Positions 14,623 through 24,731 of a DNA stretch of 32,109 nt are shown here, one piece after another. This stretch comes from Micromonospora sicca. GTDB taxonomy: Bacteria; Actinomycetota; Actinomycetes; Mycobacteriales; Micromonosporaceae. The translations under genes were made by a program, and so were the position numbers. The notes beneath the pieces are model-generated. The model did no database searches and was not told the origin of the DNA. It was given only the letters and a program-made list of their open reading frames with translations. Numbering within the stretch: position 1 is the stretch's first letter; every line of letters starts with the position of its first letter. Where the stretch lies: positions 1 to 32,109 of the forward strand of contig NZ_QGKS01000255.1 of NCBI RefSeq assembly GCF_003172935.1, written 5' to 3'.

Positions 14623-15810
14623 TCAGGCGGGTACCGGGTGGCCGACGAGCACGGTGGGCGCGCCGGCCACCCGGGTCAGCACCAGGCTCGCCGCCGCGTC
14701 GCCGGAGAGCCGCAGGTCCCGGCGCAGCTTCTCCGGCTCCAGCGCCGAGCCGCGCTTGAGGATCTCCACCCGGCCGACCCGGCGTTCCCGGAGCAGGGCG
14801 CGCAGCCGCTTGAGCGAGAATGGCAGCACGTCCGTCACCTCCAGACAGCGGGCGTATGGGGTGCGGACCGGGGCGTCGGCGTACAGGTAGGCGATGCTCG
14901 GGTCGGCGAGGGTGGCGTCCAGCTCCGCGGCCAGTTCGGCGACCAGGTGCGCGCGGACCACCGCCGGGTCCGGGTCGTACAGGAACCGGCGGGCCGGGCC
15001 GACCGGGGCCTCCGCCGCGCCGGATCCGGTCAGCACGTGCGGCGTGCCGCCGCGCAGCAGGGTGGCCCGGCGGGGGACCTCGGCGAGTCGGCCGCACCAG
15101 AGCGCGGCCTCCACCAGGTCGCCGTCCACGCTGACCCATTCCGCCTCGGCGCCGGGCGGGATCAGCGCGTGGTCCAGCCCCGGGGCCACCTTCACCACGG
15201 TGTGCGGCACCCGCTCGGCGAGCCCGGTGACGAAGTCCCACGGCGGCGAGTAGGAGTTCGGGTCGAAGATCCGCCGCCCGGTGCCGGCGGTCCGCCGGGC
15301 CGGGTCGCAGAAGACGCCGTCCACCCGGCTGACGTCGAAGGCGGTCGCGTCGCCGCACTCCACCGTGAACCGCTCGGCCAGCCCCGCCGCCTCGGCGTTG
15401 GCGGCGGCCATCGCGGCGGTCACCGGGTCGGCCTCCACGCCGTACACCCGGATCCCGGCGCGGGCGGCGGCGAGTGCGTCCGCGCCGAGGCCGCAGCCCA
15501 GGTCGGCCAGGGTGCGTACCCCGGCGGCGTGCAGCCGCGCGGCTCGCCGGTCGGCGACCACCCGGCGGGTGGCCTGTTCCAGCCCGGTCCGGGTGAGGAA
15601 CATCCGCGCGGCGGCCGGCCCGAACTTGCCGGCGGCGCGGCGGCGCAGCTCGGCCTGGGTGAGCGCGGCGGCGGCCAGCCCGGCCGGCACCCCGGCCGAG
15701 CGGAGCGCGGCGGCCGCGGCCAGCGGGTCGCCGCCGGCCACCTCGGTGGCCGCGGCGAGCGCGGCCGACCCCTCGGCGGTACGCAGCGCGGCCAGCTGGT
15801 CGAGATCCAC
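14623..15810 (-). CDS. class I SAM-dependent methyltransferase with THUMP-like domain
   Basis: 395 residues from GTG 15810; GGGGAG lies nine bases upstream. A helical N-terminal part (about 1-90) is followed by a Rossmann methyltransferase core with the SAM loop LADLGCGLGADALAAARAG (about 95-115), the acidic residue VYGVEADP, and FCDPARR in the catalytic-motif position. The C-terminal third (RVGRVEILKRGSALEPEKLRRDL) matches the THUMP-like domain found in this actinobacterial family. Such domains point to an RNA substrate, but the modified nucleotide is not known. The gene lies back to back with groES across a 350-base region. Confidence 0.85.
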   Translation of the reverse strand: MDLDQLAALRTAEGSAALAAATEVAGGDPLAAAAALRSAGVPAGLAAAALTQAELRRRAAGKFGPAAARMFLTRTGLEQATRRVVADRRAARLHAAGVRTLADLGCGLGADALAAARAGIRVYGVEADPVTAAMAAANAEAAGLAERFTVECGDATAFDVSRVDGVFCDPARRTAGTGRRIFDPNSYSPPWDFVTGLAERVPHTVVKVAPGLDHALIPPGAEAEWVSVDGDLVEAALWCGRLAEVPRRATLLRGGTPHVLTGSGAAEAPVGPARRFLYDPDPAVVRAHLVAELAAELDATLADPSIAYLYADAPVRTPYARCLEVTDVLPFSLKRLRALLRERRVGRVEILKRGSALEPEKLRRDLRLSGDAAASLVLTRVAGAPTVLVGHPVPA

Positions 15811-15950
15811 CGTGCCATTCTCCCCGCCCGTCGGGGCGGATCGGCCGGGCGGGGCCGGGTGCGGCATGGTGGGGTGCCGCCGCCGGGCTGCCGCGACCGG
15901 CCGCGGGCGGAGTTGATCATGTTCGTCGGGACGACGCGCCGGACGACGGA

Positions 15951-15977
15951 TTGGCACTCTCCTTGACGGAGTGCTAG
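15951..15977. promoter_or_regulatory. CIRCE operator 1 (HrcA binding site)
   Basis: TTGGCACTC, nine bases, GAGTGCTAG: close to the consensus TTAGCACTC-N9-GAGTGCTAA. The -35 hexamer TTGACG lies inside its spacer, so bound HrcA would block RNA polymerase. Confidence 0.92.
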
Positions 15978-15991
15978 CCGAGGAATAACCT
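15963..15991 (+). promoter_or_regulatory. groESL promoter (-35 TTGACG, 17 bases, -10 TAACCT)
   Basis: -35 at 15963-15968 and -10 at 15986-15991 with the ideal 17-base spacer; transcription should start near 15998, inside the second CIRCE. The leader to groES is about 165 bases. Confidence 0.8.
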
Positions 15992-15995
15992 GCGA

Positions 15996-16022
15996 TTAGC
16001 ACTCTCCCATCGAGGGTGCCAG
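15996..16022. promoter_or_regulatory. CIRCE operator 2 (HrcA binding site)
   Basis: TTAGCACTC, nine bases, GGGTGCCAG. The left arm is perfect and the right arm differs from consensus at three positions. It overlaps the predicted transcription start. Confidence 0.82.
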
Positions 16023-16162
16023 CTTCCGGGCCTCGGCCCGGGCGCTGAACGCCAGGCGGACCGGCACCCGCGACGACGGCCCCGCCCGGTGGCATGTGGC
16101 AGATTGACGCCGTTCGGCTTGCCGTCCGGCAACGAAACCAAGTACCCCAGGAGGGTATGCCC

Positions 16163-18182
<2,020 letters not shown>

Positions 18183-18202
18183 CCCGACGCCGTACGGACG
18201 AC

Positions 18203-18239
18203 GTCAGGGCACACCGTCACGCCGACGGTGTGCCCTGAC
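18203..18239 (+). terminator. groESL terminator
   Basis: Perfect 16-bp stem GTCAGGGCACACCGTC with a five-base loop, starting 20 bases past the groEL stop. It lacks a T tract, as is usual in this group. Confidence 0.85.
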
Positions 18240-18293
18240 CCGTATCTGGTTACGGAACGCTGACGCCGCTACCGGTCCGGCGGGGTGATCGAC

Positions 18294-18299
18294 AAGACT
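18294..18299 (+). promoter_or_regulatory. candidate -10 (AAGACT) of a leaderless promoter
   Basis: The hexamer ends six bases before ATG 18306, the same layout as four other genes here, but its first base departs from TANNNT. Confidence 0.3.
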
Positions 18300-18305
18300 G
18301 GTCCG

Positions 18306-19940
18306 ATGACCACCACGTCCCGCGGGTACGCCGCGCTGGCCGGGATCACCGCCGCCGCCGTGGCGATCGGCGCCGCCGAACCGGTGGCCGTCCTCACCGG
18401 TGCCCGTTCCGCGCCGCTGATCGCGGTCGGCGGGCTGGTCGTCGACATCGTCCCCGCGCCGCTGAAGCAGTTCGCCATCGCGCTCTTCGGCACGTACGAC
18501 AAGATCGCCCTGCTGGTCGGGACGGCCCTGCTGCTCGCGGCGTTCGCCGCGCTGCTCGGCGTGCTGGCCGCCCGCCGGCTCTGGGCCGGGCTGGCCGGCA
18601 TCGCGGCCTTCGCCGCCCTCGGGGTGGCCGCCGCGCTGACCCGGGCCGGCGCGAACGTCCTCGACGCGCTGCCCTCGCTGGTCGGCGCGGCGCTCGGCGC
18701 GCTGGCCCTCTGGCTGCTCCTGGCCGGGCCGCTGCAACCCGAGCTGTGGTCCTGGTCGCCGCCGGTCGCCCCGGAGAGGGCCCCCGAGCCGGTCGCCCCG
18801 GAGGCGGCCCCCGAGCCGGTCGCCGCGGACGAGGCCCGCGAGCCGGTTCCGGCCGGCGGGGCGGAGGTCGACCCGGAGGGGCGGCGGCGCTTCCTGACCG
18901 GGGTGGGCACCCTGCTGGGCGTGGCGGCCGTGGCCGGGGTCGGCGGGCACTGGCTGGCCGGGCGGCGGGGCGTGTCGGCGGCCCGGCAGGCCGTCGCGTT
19001 GCCGACCCCGTCGGCCGCCGCGCCGGCGGTGCCCGCCGGGGCCGACCTCTCGCTGGCCCAGCTCGCCCCGTACGTCACCCCGAACTCCGGCTTCTACCGG
19101 ATCGACACGGCGCTGGTGGTGCCGCAGGTGGATCCGGCGACCTGGCGGCTGCGCATCCACGGCCGGGTGCGCCGGGAGATCGAGCTGAGCTTCGCCGACC
19201 TGCTCGCCCGGCCGATGGTGGAGCGGTACGTCACCCTGGCCTGCGTCTCCAACGAAGTCGGCGGGGACCTGATCGGCAACGCGCGCTGGCTGGGTGTGCC
19301 GATCAAGGAGCTGCTCGACGAGGTCGAGCCGGAGGAGGGTGCCGACCAGGTGGTCGGCCGCTCGGTCGACGGCTGGACCTGCGGCACCCCCACGGCGGTG
19401 CTGCGGGACGGGCGGGACGCGCTGCTCGCGGTCGGGATGAACGGCGAGCCGCTGCCGGTCGAGCACGGCTTCCCGGTGCGGATGGTGGTGCCCGGGCTCT
19501 ACGGCTACGTCTCGGCCTGCAAGTGGGTCACCGAGCTGGAGCTGACCAGCTTCGCCGACTTCGACGCGTACTGGGTGCCGCGCGGGTGGTCGGCGCAGGG
19601 GCCGATCAAGACGGAGTCGCGGATCGACACGCCCCGGTCCCGCAACCGGCTCACCGCCGGTCCGGTGATGGTCGCCGGGGTGGCCTGGGCCCAGCACCGG
19701 GGCATCCGCAAGGTCGAGGTACGCGTCGACGGCGGCCCCTGGCGGGAGGCGACGCTCGCCCCGACGGTGTCGGTGGACACCTGGGTGCAGTGGTCCTGGC
19801 GCTGGGACGCCACCCCGGGCGAGCACACCCTCCAGGTGCGGGCCACGGACGCCGACGGCGTCACCCAGACGGCGGAGCGGCGGCCGGTCGAGCCGGACGG
19901 CGCCACCGGCTGGCACGCCGTCGAGGTCACCGTACGTTGA
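18306..19940 (+). CDS. membrane-anchored sulfite-oxidase-family molybdopterin oxidoreductase
   Basis: 544 residues from ATG 18306; GTG 18285 is an alternative start. The N-terminal region (about 5-150) has about five hydrophobic helices and a linker of repeated EPVAPE-like phrases, then a Tat-like RRRFLTG stretch with a further hydrophobic helix. The catalytic domain follows: its molybdenum-ligand cysteine is C313 in TLACVSNEVGGDLIGN, and the C-terminal Ig-like dimerisation domain contains EVRVDGGPWREA and WQWRWD-like segments. Family members oxidise or reduce sulfur compounds using molybdopterin; the substrate is not known. No cytochrome or heme partner gene is next to it. Confidence 0.87.
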   Translation: MTTTSRGYAALAGITAAAVAIGAAEPVAVLTGARSAPLIAVGGLVVDIVPAPLKQFAIALFGTYDKIALLVGTALLLAAFAALLGVLAARRLWAGLAGIAAFAALGVAAALTRAGANVLDALPSLVGAALGALALWLLLAGPLQPELWSWSPPVAPERAPEPVAPEAAPEPVAADEAREPVPAGGAEVDPEGRRRFLTGVGTLLGVAAVAGVGGHWLAGRRGVSAARQAVALPTPSAAAPAVPAGADLSLAQLAPYVTPNSGFYRIDTALVVPQVDPATWRLRIHGRVRREIELSFADLLARPMVERYVTLACVSNEVGGDLIGNARWLGVPIKELLDEVEPEEGADQVVGRSVDGWTCGTPTAVLRDGRDALLAVGMNGEPLPVEHGFPVRMVVPGLYGYVSACKWVTELELTSFADFDAYWVPRGWSAQGPIKTESRIDTPRSRNRLTAGPVMVAGVAWAQHRGIRKVEVRVDGGPWREATLAPTVSVDTWVQWSWRWDATPGEHTLQVRATDADGVTQTAERRPVEPDGATGWHAVEVTVR

Positions 19941-20020
19941 GCAGGTCAGCCACCGGTCGGGCACCCGGCGCCGACGGCGGTCATACCGATCAATCAGGGG
20001 ATCTGGGGGCCGACCCTCGC

Positions 20021-20026
20021 TAACCT
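20021..20026 (+). promoter_or_regulatory. -10 box (TAACCT) of a leaderless promoter
   Basis: TAACCT ends exactly six bases before GTG 20033, so transcription should begin at the start codon. It is the same hexamer as the groES -10. No Shine-Dalgarno sequence is present. Confidence 0.5.
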
Positions 20027-20032
20027 GATGCC

Positions 20033-21202
20033 GTGGGGGCAGGGCGGGGCCGCAGGCGCTCGTTGATCCATGGCTATGGTGCGGCGCGGCGGGCCAGCTG
20101 GCTGGAGCTCTTCTTCGACCTGGTGTTCGTCGTCGCGGTGTTCCGGCTCGGCCAGTTGCTGCTGGACGATCCGTCGGCGCGCGGCGTGCTGGTCTTCGCC
20201 GGTCTGATGAGCACGATCTGGTGGTTGTGGTTCAGCTTTTCCTACTTCGCCGACCTCTTCGACGACGATCGCCCACCGAGCCGGATCGTGCAGTTGGCCG
20301 CGATGCTGGGCGTGCTGGCACTGTCAGCCTCCCTTCCCCACTGGTCGGCCGGCGACGCGGACCGGTTCGCGGTGGCGTACGGGCTGCTGCTGGCGATGCT
20401 CACCGCGACGTACGGGATCGTCGGACGGATCGACGTCGAGGCACGGGAGTTCTGCTGGTGGAACGCCGCCGGCTTCCTGATCGGCGCCGTGCTCTGGTTC
20501 TGCTCGCTCCTGGTGTCCGTGCCCGCCCGGTACTTTGTCTGGGGCGTCGCACTCGTCGTCAACGCCGCCATCGCCGGACCACTGGCCTACGCCGTGGTGC
20601 GCCGGGCGCCGACGCAGAAGTCCCACATGCCGGAGCGGTTCGGTCTGTTCACCATCGTCGTGCTCGGGGACGCCGTCCTGGCGGTCGCGAACGGAATCGG
20701 CGCCACCGGCTGAAGACCGGCCGCGGTGGCGATCGGGGTCGGCGGCTTCATCATGGCCAGCGGAGTCTGGTGGGTGTATTTCGTCGCCACGTACGACAGC
20801 GAGGCGGGCAACCGGGTGCTCCGCGCCGGGCGGGAGGCGGTGGTCCGGAGCTACTTCTACGCCTACGGTCACCTGCTGGTCTACGCCGCGATCGTGACCG
20901 CGGGTGTCGCCGTCGAGTTGGCGGCGAAGGAGGCGGCACATCCGGGCCCCGGGCACGATGTGGCCGGGCGGCTGCTGGGAGGCAGCCAGCTGGCGATGAT
21001 GGCCGGTTGCGTCATCATCTACCGCGGGATCAGCCTGTCGGTCAGTCGCCCGGTGGCGCTGACCCAGTCGGGGTTGGCGCTCGTCGCGCTGGTGATCGCG
21101 TTGGCGGGACTGCCGCCGGTCGTGGCGGTGTCTCTCAGCGCGATCGCCTGGGTGGTGCTGGCGGTCGTCGAGCAGCGATCGGCGTCGGATCGGCCCCGTT
21201 GA
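20033..21202 (+). pseudogene. LtrA-like (low temperature requirement A) membrane protein, interrupted by an in-frame TGA
   Basis: One reading frame spans both parts. The N-terminal part (WLELFFDLVFVVAVFRLGQLL near residue 25, the LtrA signature) runs to TGA 20711-20713 at codon 227. Without any change of frame the protein continues RPAAVAIGVGGFIMASGVWWVYF to TGA 21200-21202. Homologous LtrA sequences have a tryptophan-type position near the stop, so a single TGG to TGA change explains it. Together the parts would be about 389 residues with many hydrophobic helices. LtrA function is unclear in most bacteria. It may be a true pseudogene, or the stop may be a sequencing error. Confidence 0.85.
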
Positions 21203-21265
21203 CTCTCGTCTTTCCGGGGCGGCGCGCGACTGCCGGACGCGCCCCCGGGTCATCCCCGGCCGGGC

Positions 21266-21301
21266 CGCGGCCCGCTCCACGGTGGCGTGGAGCGGGCCGC
21301 G
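21266..21301. terminator. bidirectional terminator between the LtrA-like gene and the SDR gene
   Basis: Perfect 15-bp arms, 21266-21280 and 21287-21301, with a six-base loop, midway between two convergent genes. Confidence 0.8.
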
Positions 21302-21319
21302 CGGTGGTGTGCAGCGGGC

Positions 21320-22063
21320 TCAGACCGCGATGCGCCCACCGTCGACGGGCAGGATCGCGCCGTGCACGAAGCTCGACCGGTCGGTGGCCAGGAAGGTGAT
21401 CGCTTCGGCGATCTCCTCGGCCGACCCCGGACGTCCGGCCGGGATCGTGGCCGCCAGTTGGTCGAGGTCCTCGCCCATCCCGGCGGTGCCCTCCGTCCGG
21501 GTGGGGCCGGGGCTGACCGCGTTCACCCGGACCCCGTGCGGCCCGTACTCGGCGGCCCAGGACTTGGTGAGCAGCACCAGCGCCGCCTTGCTCGCCCCGT
21601 ACAGGCCCATCCCCGCCAGGCCGAACTCGGCGACCATCGTGCTCAGGTTGATGATCGCGCCCTGGCCGCGCTTCGCCATCTCCGGCGCCAGCTCGGCGAC
21701 CAGGAAGTACGGCGCCTTGACGTTCAGCGTGAACACCGAGTCGAAGGTCTGCTCGCTGGTCTGGTCGGTCGGGCCGAACGGGTAGATCCCGGCGTTGTTG
21801 ACCAGGATGTCCACGTGGCCGACCAGCTCCCTGGCCCGAGCGGCGAGCTCCCGGGCGGACGCCTCGTCACGCAGCTCAGTGGCCACGAAGTCGGCCCGGC
21901 CACCGGCGGCGCGGATGTCCCGGACCACCTGGTTTCCCCGGACCTCGTCGCGACCGGAGATCACGACGTGCGCACCGAGCTTGGCCAGCGCGACGGCAGC
22001 CGCCCGGCCGATGCCGCTGTTACCCCCGGTCACCAGCGCCGACCTGCCATGCAGTTCTGTCAT
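21320..22063 (-). CDS. short-chain dehydrogenase/reductase (SDR, classical)
   Basis: 247 residues. It shows the full classical SDR set: TGGNSGIG (12-19) for NAD(P) binding, NNAG (89-92), and the catalytic triad S141, Y155, K159 (YGASK). The C-terminal PVDGGRIAV is typical of FabG-like enzymes. The substrate cannot be predicted. GGTGGAG before ATG 22063 is its ribosome site; the frame extends upstream without one. It is 122 bases downstream of the LysR gene on the same strand, and an inverted repeat near the LysR stop may be the operator, so the LysR protein probably regulates it. Confidence 0.92.
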   Translation of the reverse strand: MTELHGRSALVTGGNSGIGRAAAVALAKLGAHVVISGRDEVRGNQVVRDIRAAGGRADFVATELRDEASARELAARARELVGHVDILVNNAGIYPFGPTDQTSEQTFDSVFTLNVKAPYFLVAELAPEMAKRGQGAIINLSTMVAEFGLAGMGLYGASKAALVLLTKSWAAEYGPHGVRVNAVSPGPTRTEGTAGMGEDLDQLAATIPAGRPGSAEEIAEAITFLATDRSSFVHGAILPVDGGRIAV

Positions 22064-22175
22064 TGTTCTCCACCCACATTCTGGTCCGCGATGAGCGGCT
22101 TCGGTCGGGCGTGCCCCGACCAGTGGGTGCAAGTCGCACGGCGGCTGAAGCTTTCCCGCCGAGCTGATCAAGCAA

Positions 22176-22192
22176 CTTATGGCCGCTATAAG
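22176..22192. promoter_or_regulatory. candidate LysR operator upstream of the SDR gene
   Basis: CTTAT, seven bases, ATAAG is an AT-rich palindrome overlapping the LysR stop (22186-22188), about 113 bases upstream of the SDR start. Its size and symmetry suit a LysR-type site, and it stands out in this GC-rich setting. Confidence 0.4.
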
Positions 22193-23118
22193 CGACCCGC
22201 GTCGGCTGCCGATCGGACCTGCTCCAGCCCCCGGACCTCCAGAGCGGCGATGAGGCGACCGAGGTCGCGCCGGTGGGAGCTGGCCGGCCACACCGCCCAG
22301 GTACGCCGGACGAGGGGATGGCCGACCAGCGGCGACCAGGTGACCGAGTCCGGGATCGGTTGCGACCAGCTGGGCGGTGCCAGCGCGAAGGCCCCACCGG
22401 CGGTGACCGCCGCGAGTTTCACCTCGGGGATCAGCTGCTGCCCTTCCGGTGCGGCGGGTCCGAGATCCAGGCCGTGGCTGCGCAGGATCGCGGTGAGTTC
22501 GTCGTACCAGGCCGGGCTCCCGGAGCGCGGGAAACCGACCCAGTCCAGCCCGGCGAGCGCGTCCAACCGGATCCCGTCGGGGCCGGCGACGGCGGCGGCC
22601 TGGTCGGCGGATAGCAGCACGCCCAGCGCTTCCTCGACGACCAGGACGGCGTCCAGGTCGGGGCCGATCGGGTGTTCCCGCACCAGCCCGACGTCGATCT
22701 CGCCGGCGCGGAGCGCGGCGAACTGGGCGGCGGTGGACATGTGGCGGGCCTGGACCCGGGTACCCGGGTGGGCCGCGGCGAGGTCGGCGAGCGGCCGGGA
22801 CAGCAGGTCGGTGGGGAGCTCCAGCGGGATCCCGAGCTTGAGCACCCGGTCGCCCGCGGCGGTGTGCCGGGCGACGGCGGCCACCGCCTGATCGTGCCGG
22901 GAGAGCACCGCGCGAGCCTCGGCGAGCAATGTCATGCCCGCCTCGGTGGCCTGCACGCCGGTACTGCGGCGGACCAGCAGCTGCACGCCGAGCTGTCGCT
23001 CCAGCGCGTTCATGGTCTGGGACAGCGCGGGCTGACTCACGTGCAACCGCCGCGCGGCCGCGGAGAGGCTCCCCTCCTCGACGACCACGACGAACGCCCG
23101 CATTTCCCGCAGTTCCAC
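22186..23118 (-). CDS. LysR-family transcriptional regulator
   Basis: 310 residues from GTG 23118, which gives the usual LysR opening MELREMRAFVVVVEEGSLSAAARRLHVSQPALSQ; the frame extends to ATG 23205, but that piece is unlike the family. The winged helix-turn-helix covers residues 1-60. The rest is a periplasmic-binding-like effector domain (LKLGIPLELPTDLLSRPL, IDVGLVREHP, VKLAAVTAGGAFAL). Probable target: the SDR gene downstream. TGTGAT lies six bases before the GTG, a weak version of the leaderless layout, and there is no good ribosome site. Confidence 0.9.
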   Translation of the reverse strand: MELREMRAFVVVVEEGSLSAAARRLHVSQPALSQTMNALERQLGVQLLVRRSTGVQATEAGMTLLAEARAVLSRHDQAVAAVARHTAAGDRVLKLGIPLELPTDLLSRPLADLAAAHPGTRVQARHMSTAAQFAALRAGEIDVGLVREHPIGPDLDAVLVVEEALGVLLSADQAAAVAGPDGIRLDALAGLDWVGFPRSGSPAWYDELTAILRSHGLDLGPAAPEGQQLIPEVKLAAVTAGGAFALAPPSWSQPIPDSVTWSPLVGHPLVRRTWAVWPASSHRRDLGRLIAALEVRGLEQVRSAADAGRL

Positions 23119-23228
23119 CCGCCCATCACACCACGCGTGCCCACGGCCACCGGGTGGGAAGCCGGTCGCACCGGCCCCGGTCCGCTCGGCCGACGCCGAC
23201 GACATCCCCGCGGACCCGGGAGAGGCGT

Positions 23229-23261
23229 CGACGCCGCGCCCCGGGGCGGGGCGCGGCGTCG
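23229..23261 (-). terminator. terminator downstream of the whiD-like gene
   Basis: Perfect 14-bp arms CGACGCCGCGCCCC (23229-23242) and 23248-23261 with a five-base loop, 28 bases past the WhiB-family stop and before the LysR gene. Confidence 0.75.
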
Positions 23262-23289
23262 GTCGTCGGTGTCGTCGCGGTGGGTCGGG

Positions 23290-23673
23290 TCAGGCGATCT
23301 TGCGCTGGTCCGGCACGGCCGACTTGTGCGGCCGGCCGAGGCGGGCCTCCAGCCGGGCGATGTCGACCCGGCTCTGCCGGCGGTCGGCCAGGTCCTCCCA
23401 GCCGAGGGCGAGCAGCCGGAGCCGCTCGGACTCGCTGAACCCGCCCCACACGCCGTACGGCTCGCGGACCGCGAGGGCGTGCGCGGCGCACTCGGCGCGT
23501 ACCGGGCAGGCCCGGCAGACGGCCTTGGCGCCGGACTCGCGCCGCAGCCGCGACGAGCCACGCTCGCCGTCCGGGTGGAAGAACTGGGCGCTGTCCCGGC
23601 CCCGGCAGGCACCGAGCCGCTGCCAGTCCCAGAGATCGACGATGGGTCCGGGCAGTCTACGTACGTTCGACAT
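23290..23673 (-). CDS. whiD: WhiB-family iron-sulfur regulator (WhiD/WhiB3 class)
   Basis: 127 residues from ATG 23673, with GGAGGAGG just upstream. The four cysteines C23, C53, C56 and C62 (C-X29-C-X2-C-X5-C) bind the [4Fe-4S] cluster that senses NO and oxygen, and the turn GVWGG is at 74-78. The opening LPGPIVDLWDWQ and FFHPDGERG are shared with WhiB3 of Mycobacterium and WhiD of Streptomyces. Such proteins act with the principal sigma factor; WhiD is needed for late sporulation. The tail after residue 95 is long and basic. It diverges from the bldM-like gene, as in Streptomyces. Confidence 0.88.
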   Translation of the reverse strand: MSNVRRLPGPIVDLWDWQRLGACRGRDSAQFFHPDGERGSSRLRRESGAKAVCRACPVRAECAAHALAVREPYGVWGGFSESERLRLLALGWEDLADRRQSRVDIARLEARLGRPHKSAVPDQRKIA

Positions 23674-23791
23674 CAGCACCCCTCCTCCCGCGCGGCACCG
23701 CGGAGAATCCTTCATGGCCAGCTACCGGGCGGCGGTCCGCGCAGGCGCACCGGTTCCGGCCTGGCGTCTCGGTACCCGGGCTTTCCCGCGC

Positions 23792-23805
23792 TCACACATC
23801 TGTGA
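23792..23805. promoter_or_regulatory. palindrome TCACA-CATC-TGTGA between whiD- and bldM-like genes
   Basis: A perfect 14-base palindrome with a four-base centre, in the 254-base divergent spacer, 122 bases before the bldM-like start. It may be a binding site of a dimeric regulator, possibly of BldM itself. No clear -10/-35 pair was found in this spacer. Confidence 0.35.
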
Positions 23806-23927
23806 TCGAAAACCTCGGACAACTCGCGGCATATGCCCCATCTGCCAGAAAAGTTCGGATGATTGCCCGGAACCTCCTCGCGACGCGACTCGGCCATGGT
23901 CTGCTCTGAGTCGGAGAGGAGACCACT

Positions 23928-24731
23928 GTGCGTACCGTTCTCGTGTGCGTTCGGACACCGACCGCGGCCCAGCAGCTGACCTCCGCGGCGGCCCGACTCG
24001 GACTGTCCGCGATCGTCCGGACCGCCGTCTCCGATCCCGAGGTGATGTTGCGGCTCGCCGAGCGTCCGGTGGACGTCGTGCTCGCCGACACCGCGCTCAC
24101 CCGACCGGACAGCGCCGGCTTCGTGCGCCGGGTGCTCGCCCGGGCGCCCCAGGCCGCCGTGCTGCTGCTCGGCACCGAGGAGTCGGAGGCGGCCGCGGCC
24201 ACCATCAGCGCCGGGGCGCGGGGGCTGATCCAGGGCGCCGACCACGACCTCACCAGCGCGGTGGCCAAGGCGCTGCTGCTGCTCGCCGCGCCCGGACGAC
24301 CGGCCCGGCACCGGGTCACCGACCCGGCCCGGGACGCCGCCTCCGTCGGCGGGCCGGTACGGTCCGCGGCGCCGGGGCGGCCGGCGTCCGGCTGGGCGAC
24401 GGTCCCGGGGGAGGGAACAGGCGGCGTGCCGACCGTGGTGCCGGTGCAGCGCGGCGACGACGAGGCCGAGCCGGAACCCGCGCCGGCGGGCGGCCCGCAG
24501 CGCGCCGGGTCGGGCGCGCGCGGCGGCCGCACCTCTGTCGGGCTGACCGAACGGGAGCTCCAGGTGCTGCTCGGCATGGCCGAGGGGAAGAGCAACGCGG
24601 AGATCGGCCGGGAGCTGTTCGTCTCCGAGGACACCGTCAAGACCCACGCCCGGCGGCTGTTCCGCAAGCTCGGCGCCCGGGACCGGGCGCACGCCGTGGC
24701 CGCCGGCTTCCGGGCCGGACTGGTCGCCTGA
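23928..24731 (+). CDS. bldM: BldM-like response regulator with degenerate receiver domain and long linker
   Basis: 267 residues; GTG 23928 follows GGAGAGGAG. The receiver domain (1-118) keeps an aspartate at D54 (VVLADTAL), but where phospho-receivers have paired acids it reads CVRT, and the conserved lysine position reads GLIQGAD; so it is unlikely to be phosphorylated. Residues about 120-203 form a Pro/Gly/Ala-rich linker. The LuxR-type helix-turn-helix (206-267: LTERELQVLLGMAEGKSNAEIGRELFVSEDTVKTHARRLFRKLGARDRAHAVAAGFR) is very close to Streptomyces BldM. Position beside whiD and upstream of guaB also agrees. BldM is an orphan regulator of development. The linker is the odd part: known BldM is about 200 residues. 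Confidence 0.8.
   Translation: MRTVLVCVRTPTAAQQLTSAAARLGLSAIVRTAVSDPEVMLRLAERPVDVVLADTALTRPDSAGFVRRVLARAPQAAVLLLGTEESEAAAATISAGARGLIQGADHDLTSAVAKALLLLAAPGRPARHRVTDPARDAASVGGPVRSAAPGRPASGWATVPGEGTGGVPTVVPVQRGDDEAEPEPAPAGGPQRAGSGARGGRTSVGLTERELQVLLGMAEGKSNAEIGRELFVSEDTVKTHARRLFRKLGARDRAHAVAAGFRAGLVA

Noticed and set aside
22103..22121. Hairpin GGTCGGG/CCCGACC in the SDR leader as an attenuator
   Set aside because: Short stem of seven pairs in GC-rich sequence, with no downstream T run or alternative pairing visible.
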